Shown here: piece after piece, positions 1 through 8,753 of the stretch
Numbering within the stretch: the stretch's first letter is position 1
How the letters are laid out: every line of letters starts with the position of its first letter
Assembly: GCA_965183855.1 (NCBI GenBank)
Contig: CBCYMI010000012.1
Coordinates: forward strand, 1 to 62,419
Direction of reading: 5' to 3'
From: CBCYMI01 sp965183855
GTDB taxonomy: Bacteria; Pseudomonadota; Alphaproteobacteria; Caulobacterales; Maricaulaceae
DNA: 62,419 nt
Position numbers and translations under genes: made by a program
The notes under the pieces: generated by a model
The model's input: the letters and a program-made list of their open reading frames with translations, nothing else
Databases searched by the model: none
What the model was told of the DNA's origin: nothing

Positions 1-89
1 CCAACAGGCACTTCTCCCAAAGCTTCTGCCTTACGAGCCATTTTAATAGCAAGATTCATAAACTCTGGATTAATTTTATTTTGAGTCAT
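1..89 (-). CDS. tadA: tRNA adenosine(34) deaminase TadA, N-terminal fragment cut by the window edge
   Basis: Only the first 29 codons are inside the window. The minus-strand ATG at 89-87 opens a peptide that contains AIKMARKAEALGEVPVG, the alpha-helix plus GEVPVG segment that begins bacterial TadA/CDA-fold deaminases. TadA converts A34 to inosine in the tRNA-Arg(ACG) anticodon. The catalytic HAE and PCxxC zinc motifs would lie beyond the edge and cannot be checked. It is divergent from the RluB-type gene starting at 132, so a 42-bp gap must hold both start regions. Pairing of tadA with a divergent rluB-type gene is common in alphaproteobacteria, which supports the call. Confidence 0.75.
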   Translation of the reverse strand, partial: MTQNKINPEFMNLAIKMARKAEALGEVPV

Positions 90-131
90 AACATACGTAC
101 TGAACACATAAGCAATAAAGGTCAAGTTAAA

Positions 132-1844
132 ATGAATGAACACAAAGAACGAATTGCCAAAAGATTAGCAAGAATGGGTGCAGGATCCAGGCGAGACATC
201 GAACAAATGATTTTAAATGGTCATGTTCATGTTAATGGGGAAAAACTAGAACATCCTGCTTTTCTAGTCAGTATAAAAGATCATATTATGATTGATAACG
301 CACCGATCACCCAATATCAAAAAACAAAATTATGGAAATACCATAAACCTGCAGGATTGATCACAACACACAAGGATGATCAAGGAAGAAAAACTGTGTT
401 TGATCAATTGCCAAAATCTTTACCTCGCCTTGTTTCTATTGGAAGACTCGATATAAATTCAGAAGGCTTATTATTATTAACAAATGATGGAGAATTAGAA
501 CATTTACTAGAACATCCCAAAACAGGATGGAAGCGTTGTTATCGTGTTCGAGTTTATGGATACTTATCTGAAAAAAAACTGTCTATGCTTGGAAAAGGAA
601 TGATTATTGATGGTATTCACTACCAGCCCATTGAAGTTGAATTAGAACCCTCCACTGGATTAAATACCTGGATAAACCTTACACTTAAAGAAGGGAAAAA
701 CAGGGAAATTAGAAAAATACTGACAAAATTGGATCTTAAAATCTCAAAATTAGTACGAACCCATTACGGACCTTTCTCTTTGGAAAAATTAGGGAAAAAC
801 ATGGTAGAAGAAATTTCCGAAGAAGAAGTCTATCAAGCCTGTCATGCCATTTATCCTAAACTCGAAAAACCATACCAGAAGAAAGCCTCTTTTAAAGAAA
901 ACCAAGATCTTCCTCTGATTTCAAATCTTCATCAAAAACACCTCAAATCAAACCTTCTTTTAAGAAAAATACTTCATTCTCAAATTCAAAATATCAAAAA
1001 AATAGAACGTCCAATGATATCAACCCAACATCAAGAACATCTCAAACTAAACCCTCTTTTAAGAAAAATACTTCATTCTCAAATCCAAAATATCAAAAAA
1101 ATAGAACTTCCAATGATATCAACCCAACATCAAGAACATCTCAAACTAAACCCTCTTTTAAGAAAAATACTTCATTCTCAAATCCAAAATATCAAAAAAA
1201 TAGAACTTCCAATGATATCAACCCAACATCAAGAACATCTCAAACTAAACCCTCTTTTAAGAAAAATACTTCATTCTCAAATCCAAAATATCAAAAAAAA
1301 TAGAACTTCCAATGATATCAACCGAGCACCAGAAACATCTCAAACTAAACCCTCTTTTAGGAAAAATACTTCATTCTCAAATCCAAAATATCAAAAAAAT
1401 AGAACTTCCAATGATATCAATCGAGCACCAGAAACATCTCAAACTAAACCCTCTTTTAGGAAAAATACTTCATTCTCAAATCCAAAATATCAAAAAAATA
1501 GAACTTCCAATGATATCAATCGAGCACCAGAAACATCTCAAACTAAACCCTCTTTTAGGAAAAATACTTCATTCTCAAATCCAAAATATCAAAAAAATAG
1601 AACTTCCAATGATATCAACCGAGCACCAGGAGCATCTCAAACTAAACCCTCTTTTAGGAAAAATACTTCATTCTCAAATCCAAAATATCAAAAAATAGAA
1701 CTTCCAATGATATCAACCGAGCACCAGAAACATCTCAAACTAAACCCTCTTTTAGGAAAAATACTTCATTCTCAAAATCCAAAATATCAAAAAAATAGAA
1801 CTTCCAATGATATCAACCGAGCACCAGAAAACATCTCAAACTAA
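132..1844 (+). CDS. rluB: RluB/RsuA-type 23S rRNA pseudouridine synthase with repeat-expanded tail
   Basis: The core (first about 250 codons) is a complete large-subunit pseudouridine synthase: S4 RNA-binding domain (KRLARMGAGSRRDIEQMI), then the catalytic domain with GRLDINSEGLLLLTNDGEL, whose Asp is the expected nucleophile, and the KEGKNREIRK motif. The ATG at 132 is preferred over an upstream TTG at 81 because the S4 domain starts directly after it. Beyond residue 255 the protein runs into a 33-residue tandem repeat. Reading frame in that tail switches several times between an S/K/N-rich version and an IELPMIS-type version; each switch coincides with a one-base change in an A-run. Removing those indels gives one ORF to a stop at 2034-2036. 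The core is intact, so modification activity is probably kept; the tail looks dispensable or is misassembled. Confidence 0.85.
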   Translation: MNEHKERIAKRLARMGAGSRRDIEQMILNGHVHVNGEKLEHPAFLVSIKDHIMIDNAPITQYQKTKLWKYHKPAGLITTHKDDQGRKTVFDQLPKSLPRLVSIGRLDINSEGLLLLTNDGELEHLLEHPKTGWKRCYRVRVYGYLSEKKLSMLGKGMIIDGIHYQPIEVELEPSTGLNTWINLTLKEGKNREIRKILTKLDLKISKLVRTHYGPFSLEKLGKNMVEEISEEEVYQACHAIYPKLEKPYQKKASFKENQDLPLISNLHQKHLKSNLLLRKILHSQIQNIKKIERPMISTQHQEHLKLNPLLRKILHSQIQNIKKIELPMISTQHQEHLKLNPLLRKILHSQIQNIKKIELPMISTQHQEHLKLNPLLRKILHSQIQNIKKNRTSNDINRAPETSQTKPSFRKNTSFSNPKYQKNRTSNDINRAPETSQTKPSFRKNTSFSNPKYQKNRTSNDINRAPETSQTKPSFRKNTSFSNPKYQKNRTSNDINRAPGASQTKPSFRKNTSFSNPKYQKIELPMISTEHQKHLKLNPLLGKILHSQNPKYQKNRTSNDINRAPENISN

Positions 1845-1881
1845 ACCCTCTTTTAAGAAAAATACTTCATTCTCAATCCAA
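928..1881 (+). repeat. 99-bp tandem repeat array within the RluB tail
   Basis: The marker CCAATGATAT recurs at 1011, 1110, 1209, 1309, 1408, 1507, 1606, 1704 and 1804, giving periods 99, 99, 100, 99, 99, 99, 98 and 100. There are eight full copies, a degenerate copy before them and a partial copy after. Two subtypes exist: the first three carry CAACCCAACATCAAG and the later ones CAACCGAGCACCAG or a close relative, so the array grew by stepwise local duplication. Ninety-nine bases equals 33 codons, and two of the three frames are free of stops in the unit. The copies with 98- or 100-base spacing are the ones that change the reading frame. Confidence 0.95.
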
Positions 1882-2036
1882 GGATTAAACTATCTAAAAG
1901 AGGAAATAAACAAAACGCACTTAATCGCAAAATGCTAAAAGAACAGCAAGAAGAAAAATCACACGCTTTTAAAAAGAAAAATAAATATCCTATTCTTAAA
2001 TTAAATCATCAAACGCATTCCGATGAAGGTAGATAA
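1845..2036 (+). pseudogene. Displaced C-terminal end of the RluB-type gene
   Basis: After the stop at 1842-1844 the S/K/N-rich frame continues through the end of the last repeat and, after one more missing A near 1875, reads on as a basic tail containing PRIKLSKRGNK and KEQQEEKSHAFKKK before a TAA at 2034-2036. This stop is in the same frame as the ATG at 132, so the indels across the array sum to zero. The segment has no start signal of its own. I read it as the original C-terminus of rluB, now separated by the last frameshift, not as a separate gene. Confidence 0.6.
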
Positions 2037-2169
2037 TTCTCAAATAACCATAAAAAACTTTATCGCTTTTCATTTACTCTATTTATAATACTGAATTTAA
2101 TTAAGCGCTCAATTTCTGATTTAGAAGACAAGAAAACATCAGATATTTAATATAATAAAGGTATAAAAA

Positions 2170-2812
2170 ATGCGTATAATGGCTGGAATATATAAAGGTC
2201 ACACTCTTATTACGCCAAAATCCTATAAAACAAGGCCAACTTCTTCTAAGCTAAGAGAAGCAATCTTTGATATTTTACAACACGCAAGCTGGGCAAATAA
2301 TATTCAAAATCATCGTATATTAGATATTTTTGCAGGATCTGGCGCTTTGGGAATAGAGGCTTTATCCAGAAAAGCAGACTTTTGTTTATTTATCGACCAT
2401 TCCCTAGAATCTGCCCATGCAATCAGACAAAACATTCATGCTCTGAACTTATTTGACAAAACCCGTATTTTTAGAAGAAATGTATTAAATATGGGAAATC
2501 TACATCCTTCTATTCCTCCCTTTGATTTTGCGTTTATAGACCCTCCATATTATCAAAATTATGTTCCTAAAACACTCCATTGGCTTAAAGTAAAAAACTG
2601 GCTCAATCCGAATGCAATCTGTATCGTTGAAATGGCTCATAATGAGGAATTAACACAAGAAAAAAAGTCAACGAAAACACACCCTTAATTCTGCCAAAAA
2701 ACAACAATCTGGATCTGTATTTAAATATAAAATGATAAATGGGTTTCAATTATTAGATCAAAGAATTTATAGCTCTGCCAGCATTTGGTTTTTAAAAAAC
2801 CTAAAAGGTTAA
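2170..2812 (+). pseudogene. rsmD: 16S rRNA (guanine-966-N2)-methyltransferase RsmD, split by a frameshift
   Basis: The first frame, 2170-2688, gives MRIMAGIYKGHTL, a SAM-binding DIFAGSGALGIEALSR and the catalytic DPPY motif (FIDPPYYQN), as in RsmD. It ends in an abrupt KKSTKTHP. The following frame continues naturally as SAKKQQSGSVFKYKM and then LLDQRIYSSASIWFL to a TAA at 2810-2812, matching the usual beta-strand end of the family. The switch falls at the run of seven A residues at 2660-2666, so one A is missing (or two are extra). About 40 residues are affected. It may be a real lesion, a site of transcriptional slippage that partly restores the enzyme, or a homopolymer error. Confidence 0.8.
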
Positions 2813-2914
2813 GAATATAATGACCTATCTGGAGTTTATTTTTAAATTACATTTATAAATGTTTTCTATCCATATTTATCACCCCCTATATAGAGGGGTA
2901 AACTCTATGGGAAA

Positions 2915-4843
2915 TTATCGTCTTCCAAATAATTTTTCAATATCTGACAATTTGAATTCAACATAAGTAGGTCGTCCGTGATTACATTGACCAGAATAAG
3001 GCGTAGATTCCATTTTACGCAATAATGTATTCATTTCATCTAGGTTTAAACGGCGTCCAGATCTGACAGAACCATGACATGCCAGCGTTGCACAAATTTC
3101 CCGTAAGGATTCCTGAAGCGAAAAAGCCTCTCCAAATCTAGCAATATCATCCACAATATCTTTCACCAAACGTTTAATATCTGGCTTTCCCAACAAAGCA
3201 GGTATTTCTCTGACTGCAATCGCACGATTTCCAAATCGTTCAACGACAAGACCTGATTCTTTTAACTGTTTTTCAAATTCTAGAATATGTTCCACTTCAC
3301 TTGTATCAAGTTCTATGATTTCTGGAATGAGCAAAGCTTGACGTTTTATTCCACCTGCTTCCAATTCCTGCTTCATTTTCTCATAAACCAGACGTTCATG
3401 AGCCGCATGCTGATCAACAATAATAATACTGTCATGTGTTTGTGATAAAATATAATTTTTATGCATTTGAGCACGTGCCATGCCTAACGGAAAATCTGCA
3501 TTTAAATCTCCCAGGGTTTGGTTTGATTCAGAAACATTTAATGATTCTTGCCCTGTTTTATTCTTATCTTGTGATTCATCCATCTCTTCCATAGGCATGT
3601 TTTGTACTTTATGAGGCTTCCCTGCCGATATAGTATTAGGATTAAAAATAGCCTCTTCTTTTATTGGGAATCCATTGACCATATGCTGTTGTTGAGGAGA
3701 TAATGGTTTTTGATGGCGATTTCCTCCTTGATAAAAATAATGTTTATTGGAAGGCATGCGAGATTCCAGTTTCCCTTTTCCAAGCGCATATTGGGAAAGT
3801 GTTGGAGAGGATTTATGTCCTGCTTCTGAAAGTGCTGATTTCAAAGCTCCTATAATCAATCCTCTTACCAGTGCTGGATTTCGAAACCTAATCTCTGTTT
3901 TTGCAGGGTGAGCATTCACATCTACCATAGATAAGGGTAATGTTAAAAAAAGAACCAGGACAGGATGTCTGTCTTTTGCCAATAAATCCTGATACGCACC
4001 ACGAACAGCGCCTGCCAATAATTTATCTTTTACAGGTCTGCCATTAACAAACATATATTGATGCGTTGCAGCACTTCGATGGAAAGTTGGCAAACCAATA
4101 AACCCTCTTAAATGCATTTCTTCACGTTTGGAATCAATGATCAGAGCATTTTCCTTAAAATCCTTACCCAGAATTTCTGATAACCGATTTAAACCTCCCT
4201 GCTCATCATCTTTTTGTGCTTTTAATTCAAGGATTTTCTTTTGATCGTGAAATAATAAAAATCCTATCTTTGTATTTACCATGGCAAGGCGTTTAATAAT
4301 ATCTGTAATTGCTTGTAATTCTGTTCGAGGTGTTTTTAAAAACTTCAAACGCGCAGGAACCGCATAAAAAAGATCTAGAACTTCAACCCGTGTCCCTGAA
4401 TGTTTAAATCCTGATGCTGGTTTAGGCGTTGATGTTTCTGCTCCCTCAACGGAAATTGACCAAGTTTCATTGGTATTTTGTGCACGAGATGTCAGCGTTA
4501 ATCTTGAAATTGAAGCAATCGATGGTAAAGCCTCTCCTCGAAACCCCATGCTTGCAATATTAAGTAAATCCCATTTTCCAGCTTCATCAGATTTAAGTTT
4601 TGAAGTTGCATGACGCTCAACAGCCAAAGGTAAATCTTTTAAAATAATACCACTACCATTATCTGTAACAATAATTGATCGTATTCCACCATTTTCAGTA
4701 AAAACCTCAATCCTATCTGCGCCTGCATCCAATGCATTCTCTACCAATTCTTTTACAACGCTCGAAGGACGTTCAACAACTTCTCCTGCCGCAATCTGGT
4801 TTATAATTTCATTTGGAAGGACAATAATTCCTGAAGCATTCAT
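2915..4843 (-). CDS. mutL: DNA mismatch repair protein MutL
   Basis: A full-length 642-residue MutL. The N-terminal GHKL ATPase shows QIAAGEVVERPSSVVKELVE with the catalytic Glu, DNGSGI, and GFRGEALPSIASI. The C-terminal dimerisation domain has DQHAAHERLVYE, which fits the DQHA-x2-E-x4-E endonuclease motif, plus ACHGSVRSG and CNHGRPT. The protein should therefore nick DNA itself, as in bacteria lacking MutH. A linker at about residues 360-440 is K/Q/N-rich and poorly conserved. The start is supported by a GGGGAG ribosome-binding site just upstream on the minus strand. It converges with rsmD; a short GC hairpin (ACCCC/GGGGT) near 2881-2899 lies between them but has no good T-run. Confidence 0.97.
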   Translation of the reverse strand: MNASGIIVLPNEIINQIAAGEVVERPSSVVKELVENALDAGADRIEVFTENGGIRSIIVTDNGSGIILKDLPLAVERHATSKLKSDEAGKWDLLNIASMGFRGEALPSIASISRLTLTSRAQNTNETWSISVEGAETSTPKPASGFKHSGTRVEVLDLFYAVPARLKFLKTPRTELQAITDIIKRLAMVNTKIGFLLFHDQKKILELKAQKDDEQGGLNRLSEILGKDFKENALIIDSKREEMHLRGFIGLPTFHRSAATHQYMFVNGRPVKDKLLAGAVRGAYQDLLAKDRHPVLVLFLTLPLSMVDVNAHPAKTEIRFRNPALVRGLIIGALKSALSEAGHKSSPTLSQYALGKGKLESRMPSNKHYFYQGGNRHQKPLSPQQQHMVNGFPIKEEAIFNPNTISAGKPHKVQNMPMEEMDESQDKNKTGQESLNVSESNQTLGDLNADFPLGMARAQMHKNYILSQTHDSIIIVDQHAAHERLVYEKMKQELEAGGIKRQALLIPEIIELDTSEVEHILEFEKQLKESGLVVERFGNRAIAVREIPALLGKPDIKRLVKDIVDDIARFGEAFSLQESLREICATLACHGSVRSGRRLNLDEMNTLLRKMESTPYSGQCNHGRPTYVEFKLSDIEKLFGRR

Positions 4844-4941
4844 AATAACTCCCCAAGCTATAGAAATTGAAATTCTTGTATTATAATAGCAATATTACTG
4901 ATGATACAAATGATAAAATAAAAAAATATTGAAAATAAAAT

Positions 4942-6075
4942 TCAGATATAAAACATCAGCATTATAATAAATAATGCCAAATTGAGTAATATTCCTGAGA
5001 ATTTATTTAATTTAAACAAGGTTAGACACTTTTTTTCGTCATCAAGCTTGATACTATAAATTTGATATATTAAACTAAGAGAATAGGGTAAAACAAGTAA
5101 AATACAGAGCGTTATAGAAATCAGCATTTGATGATTTGCAAAGAATGAACAAACACCCATCGCATTAAATATCTTAAAACAAGAATTGAAATCAATAGAT
5201 TGCATTTGAATATAGTTAAGAAAAATAGGAATCAATGACAATGCAATACATAACACAGATAAAGCATAAAAAAGACCTAGCCAATATACACTATATTTTC
5301 CAAATAAACGTGCGGTTGATTTAATCCCGATTAAAACATCATCTTCCTTATCCTGGTGTGCGTAAATTGTGTCATAGCCTAACGTCCAAAATGCAAGACC
5401 AAAAAAAAATAAAATTGGAAGATAACTTAATTGATGTATAAAAACCGTATAATAAATCAAAAACCCCCAATTAAAGGTAATCCCTAACCAGACTTGTGGA
5501 AACCAGGTAATTCTTTTCATAAAAGGATAAAGTGCAATCAATGGGAGAGCCAATAAAGCCATTATTTGAGCAAATCTTGGTAAAACAAGAAAAATAATTC
5601 CTGCCACCAATATTTGTAATCCAAGCCAGATTATTGCTGATTTAACTGAAATTATCCCTGCAGCTAATGGTCTTAATGCAGTCCTTTCAACCAAAGCATC
5701 CAATTTGCGATCAACCAGGTCATTATAAGTGCATCCTGCCCCTCGCATTGCAAAACTACCTATTATAATTAAAAGCGTATGTACACTTATTAAACCAATT
5801 ATTTTATAGCCATATAATGCTTCAGGTAATAATTGCAATATAAACCAGCTTATACCAGATTCTTGCATTATCAAACCATTGCGGTCTGAGTATAAAGGAA
5901 GAGAAATAAAGGCAAACAGCAGACCAGAAATAGCAGGCAATGCCAGAAGCCAAAACCCAATAGGACGATCATAGCGGGATAATTTCAAATAGGGCTTCAT
6001 GAATGAAGGAGCATAGTCATCAACCCAGTTTTTCTTTTTTGCATCTTTGATCAAATAATCAATCTTAGGTTTCAC
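4942..6075 (-). CDS. ubiA: 4-hydroxybenzoate polyprenyltransferase UbiA
   Basis: UbiA-family integral membrane prenyltransferase that attaches the polyprenyl chain to 4-hydroxybenzoate in ubiquinone synthesis. Both Asp-rich motifs are present: NDLVDRKLDALVERT and, later, YDTIYAHQDKEDD, and about eight or nine hydrophobic segments follow the usual pattern. At about 377 residues it is longer than typical (about 300) because of loop insertions, for example near residues 50-75 and 290-320. I chose the GTG at 6075 because an AAGGAG lies 8 bases upstream; a longer in-frame TTG start at 6093 would bury this site. The other ubiquinone genes in the window, ubiE and ubiB, are 4-6 kb away. Confidence 0.93.
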   Translation of the reverse strand: MKPKIDYLIKDAKKKNWVDDYAPSFMKPYLKLSRYDRPIGFWLLALPAISGLLFAFISLPLYSDRNGLIMQESGISWFILQLLPEALYGYKIIGLISVHTLLIIIGSFAMRGAGCTYNDLVDRKLDALVERTALRPLAAGIISVKSAIIWLGLQILVAGIIFLVLPRFAQIMALLALPLIALYPFMKRITWFPQVWLGITFNWGFLIYYTVFIHQLSYLPILFFFGLAFWTLGYDTIYAHQDKEDDVLIGIKSTARLFGKYSVYWLGLFYALSVLCIALSLIPIFLNYIQMQSIDFNSCFKIFNAMGVCSFFANHQMLISITLCILLVLPYSLSLIYQIYSIKLDDEKKCLTLFKLNKFSGILLNLALFIIMLMFYI

Positions 6076-6195
6076 AAACAGGCTCCTTATCAATCTATTT
6101 TACGAAAATCAAATCACTCAATCCAATTACCTATTGAAAATTAGCTCTAAAACAAATTATGATCTTTTTTAAAAAAGACGTAATCAGGATTTATT

Positions 6196-7080
6196 ATGAA
6201 ACGAGCCAGACTATTTGTAAATGCAGATTGCCATTATGGCGCACATATTAGATTAAACCAAGATCAACAACATTATCTGAAAAATGTGCTCAGACTAACA
6301 TTAGATGATGAAATCCTCATTTTCAATGGAAAGTCAGGAGAATGGTTTGCTAAATTAAGTCTTTTTGATCAACAAAAAACAAGCATGCCCAATATTCAAA
6401 AAAACACTTCCAATATTAAAAGGCACATGCTCCACAAGAAAAAAAACATCCAAAAGCAAGCTGAAAAGCAAGCCATCATGCTTGTGTGTCAAACACAAAC
6501 TCGTCAGCAAAACACCTGCCCAAACATCGAATTGCTCTTTGCACCTGTCAAAAGAACTGGAACGCATATTATATTAGAAAAAGCAACGGAATTAGGTGTA
6601 AAATATCTCCACCCTGTTAAAACAAAACGTACAAATACAGATCAAATCCATCTAAAACGCTGGGAAGCTATTCTCCGTGAAGCAGCAGAACAGACAGAAA
6701 GGCTTGATATTCCTATTATTAAACCTTTTGATACCCTTGATTCTTGCCTTCAAAACTGGGAAGAAGAAAAAATATTATTGGTTTGTGATGAAGGAAAAAG
6801 AAAACATGCATCCATGAATCCATCCTCTAATCATCACACCTGTCCTGACCCTGTGACACAACTCCTAAGTTTAAAAAATACACATAACTATAAAAAATTT
6901 GCGATTTTAATAGGACCAGAAGGTGGGTTTACACCAGAAGAGCAAACGCTTTTATACCAACAAGAATTTACAACTCCAATTGTCTTAGGCTCTCGCATTC
7001 TAAGAGCCGAAACTGCAGCCATTTCTGCATTAACTCTTTTTCAAAGCTGTTTGGGAGACTGGTCTGGAATAAAGGGATAA
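6196..7080 (+). CDS. rsmE: 16S rRNA (uracil-1498-N3)-methyltransferase RsmE
   Basis: SPOUT-class methyltransferase. The N-terminal PUA-like part (RLFVN, HYLKNVLRL) is followed by the knotted SAM-binding part with LLFAPVKR, EKATELGV, LIGPEGGFTPEEQ and LGSRILRAETAAISAL, all signature segments of RsmE. The protein has 294 residues, about 45 more than usual; the excess is a K/N/Q/H-rich stretch at about residues 60-105 between the two domains, plus a smaller one near residue 215. The start follows an AGGA ribosome-binding site. It is transcribed divergently from ubiA and is followed by a gene-free gap. Confidence 0.95.
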   Translation: MKRARLFVNADCHYGAHIRLNQDQQHYLKNVLRLTLDDEILIFNGKSGEWFAKLSLFDQQKTSMPNIQKNTSNIKRHMLHKKKNIQKQAEKQAIMLVCQTQTRQQNTCPNIELLFAPVKRTGTHIILEKATELGVKYLHPVKTKRTNTDQIHLKRWEAILREAAEQTERLDIPIIKPFDTLDSCLQNWEEEKILLVCDEGKRKHASMNPSSNHHTCPDPVTQLLSLKNTHNYKKFAILIGPEGGFTPEEQTLLYQQEFTTPIVLGSRILRAETAAISALTLFQSCLGDWSGIKG

Positions 7081-7405
7081 TCCAAGAAACAACTATTCTT
7101 TTGTTTAAAATCATAGGAATAAGATTAAAAGCTAAGTTCTCTCTTGTTTTAAAAAGTTGAATTATAGATTCTATTATTAGGTTCAAACATGATTTGTTTA
7201 AGTAGACCTAGATATATATATCTTGAATGCTCAGAGACAAAAAGGAATTCATCGCTCATGATCTGAAAACCAGCCTGCTCGGTTCGTTTTATTTTAAGAA
7301 ATATTTTCTCTATGGCACAGAATAATACCAAAGAGTCTATAAGAAGCTTAACTTTAGACACTTTACGATTGATTGGAAAACAAATTAAGCCAATCCATCC
7401 TTATT
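7081..7405 (+). other. Gene-free gap beyond the end of rpsT, where dnaA is often found
   Basis: No recognisable gene, RNA or strong terminator was seen. Two overlapping minus-strand ORFs of about 70 codons here resemble nothing known and lack ribosome-binding sites. In many alphaproteobacteria dnaA lies downstream of the echA-rpsT pair; here that position is occupied by this gap and then by the convergent rsmE. No fragment resembling a DnaA domain was seen in any frame. Confidence 0.6.
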
Positions 7406-7672
7406 TTAAGGCTTTATTTTCTTTACAGCCTGAGCCATCCGTGAGATTTTACGAGATCCTGTTTTAATATGCAAAACCCCTTTTGAAACCGCTTTCATGG
7501 TTTCTGATTCTGCCTCTATTAAAGCCGCTTTTGCTTTCTCATAGTCCTGGTCTGCAATTGCTTGCTTTACATTATTAAGAAAAGTTTTAACACGAGATCT
7601 GCGTGATTTTGTAATTACCGTACGTGCCTTTATTTTTCTTACAGCTTTCCTAGCAGAAACAGTATTTGCCAT
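7406..7672 (-). CDS. rpsT: 30S ribosomal protein S20
   Basis: An 88-residue S20, a primary 16S rRNA-binding protein of the small subunit. It begins MANTVSARKAVRKIKART, has the basic helix bundle RSRVKTFLNNVKQAI, and ends in a GSRKISRMAQAVKKIKP tail, all standard. An upstream in-frame extension of 14 residues is rejected because the canonical MANT start has a GGAGA ribosome-binding site 7 bases upstream. It follows echA on the same strand after about 300 bases. Confidence 0.97.
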   Translation of the reverse strand: MANTVSARKAVRKIKARTVITKSRRSRVKTFLNNVKQAIADQDYEKAKAALIEAESETMKAVSKGVLHIKTGSRKISRMAQAVKKIKP

Positions 7673-7976
7673 TAAATATCTCCAAACGAAATAAATCAAA
7701 TAATTCCATATCAAGAACCAAACCCATTCCAGGCTTGTTCTCTAAATCTGATATCTTGTTAATCAAACCATTCTATACTATTTTAACAAATCAGGCTAGC
7801 CCTATAGCGTGATATTTTTCCCAGGTCAAGCCTGAAAGCTGAAAATAATATTCATCTCTTCCTATTACTTCTTACTTCCTATTAATAATACGCTCAATCC
7901 ATATTCTTTCTGACTATAAACCAGTATCCCATCTGGCAAATCATACAAGCTTGTTTTTTGTTGGTTTGGTATCTGT

Positions 7977-8753
7977 TTAACGATTTTTAAAATGTGGTGT
8001 CCGTTTCTCAGAAAAAGCAGCCATTCCTTCCTTTTGATCTTCGGTTGAAAACATAGCATGAAACAACCGCCGTTCAAATCGTATTCCTTGAGCCAAGCTG
8101 GTCTCATAAGCCGTATTTACTGTTTCTTTTGTCATTGCAATAATGGGTTGAGATAGCTCACAAATCCTATTCGCAGCTTTCATAGATTCTTCCATTAAAT
8201 CTTCTGTTGCAACCACTCTGCTTGCCAATCCACTGCGTTCTGCTTCCTGTGCATCGATTATCCTTCCTGTTAGGCACATTTCCATTGCTTTTGACTTACC
8301 AACAAACCGAGTTAATCTTTGTGTTCCTCCTGCACCAGGCATAACGCCTAGCGTTATTTCAGGTTGACCAAATTTAGCATTTTCTGCAGCAAGAATAAAA
8401 TCACACATCATTGCAATTTCACACCCACCCCCTAATGCATATCCTGCAACTGCTGCAATAATAGGCTTTTTAAACCGCGAAATGCTTTCCCAGGTTTTCT
8501 CAAATGGATCAGAAAGATAAAGATCGACAAATTGATGGTCTTTCAATTCCTTAATATCTGCACCCGCTGCAAACGCTTTCTCAGATCCTGTCAGAACCAC
8601 ACAACCAACAGAGTTATCCTGAGAAAATGTTTCCAAAGCTTCTGTCAACTCATTCATAAGCCGAGCATTCAAGGCGTTCAAAACTTTTGGTCTATTTAAT
8701 GTAATTAAACCAACATTTCCCTCTATTTTAACAATAATCGTTTCATATGCCAT
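7977..8753 (-). CDS. Enoyl-CoA hydratase/isomerase (crotonase family)
   Basis: A complete 258-residue crotonase-fold protein. It has the oxyanion-hole segments AFAAGADIKEL and GYALGGGCEIAMMCD, and the two catalytic Glu positions are in place in PEITLGVMPGAGGTQRL. It most resembles short-chain enoyl-CoA hydratases of the EchA/PaaF/FadB1 type, hydrating trans-2-enoyl-CoA. The start is supported by a GAGG ribosome-binding site. This gene sits between mutM and rpsT in many alphaproteobacteria, so the position is expected and does not itself suggest a fatty-acid operon; substrate range cannot be told from sequence. Confidence 0.92.
   Translation of the reverse strand: MAYETIIVKIEGNVGLITLNRPKVLNALNARLMNELTEALETFSQDNSVGCVVLTGSEKAFAAGADIKELKDHQFVDLYLSDPFEKTWESISRFKKPIIAAVAGYALGGGCEIAMMCDFILAAENAKFGQPEITLGVMPGAGGTQRLTRFVGKSKAMEMCLTGRIIDAQEAERSGLASRVVATEDLMEESMKAANRICELSQPIIAMTKETVNTAYETSLAQGIRFERRLFHAMFSTEDQKEGMAAFSEKRTPHFKNR

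Noticed and set aside
1312..1698. A separate 128-codon ORF within the repeat array
   Set aside because: It is the alternate open frame of the same 99-bp repeat, not an independent gene; it has no ribosome-binding site and no unique sequence.
928..1881. CRISPR array
   Set aside because: Units are contiguous 99-bp coding repeats with no variable spacers and no cas genes nearby.
2881..2899. Bidirectional terminator between rsmD and mutL
   Set aside because: The ACCCC/GGGGT stem is short and neither strand has a proper T-run.
7149..7361. Small minus-strand gene between rsmE and rpsT
   Set aside because: No start signal, no recognisable content, and it overlaps another equally unlikely ORF.
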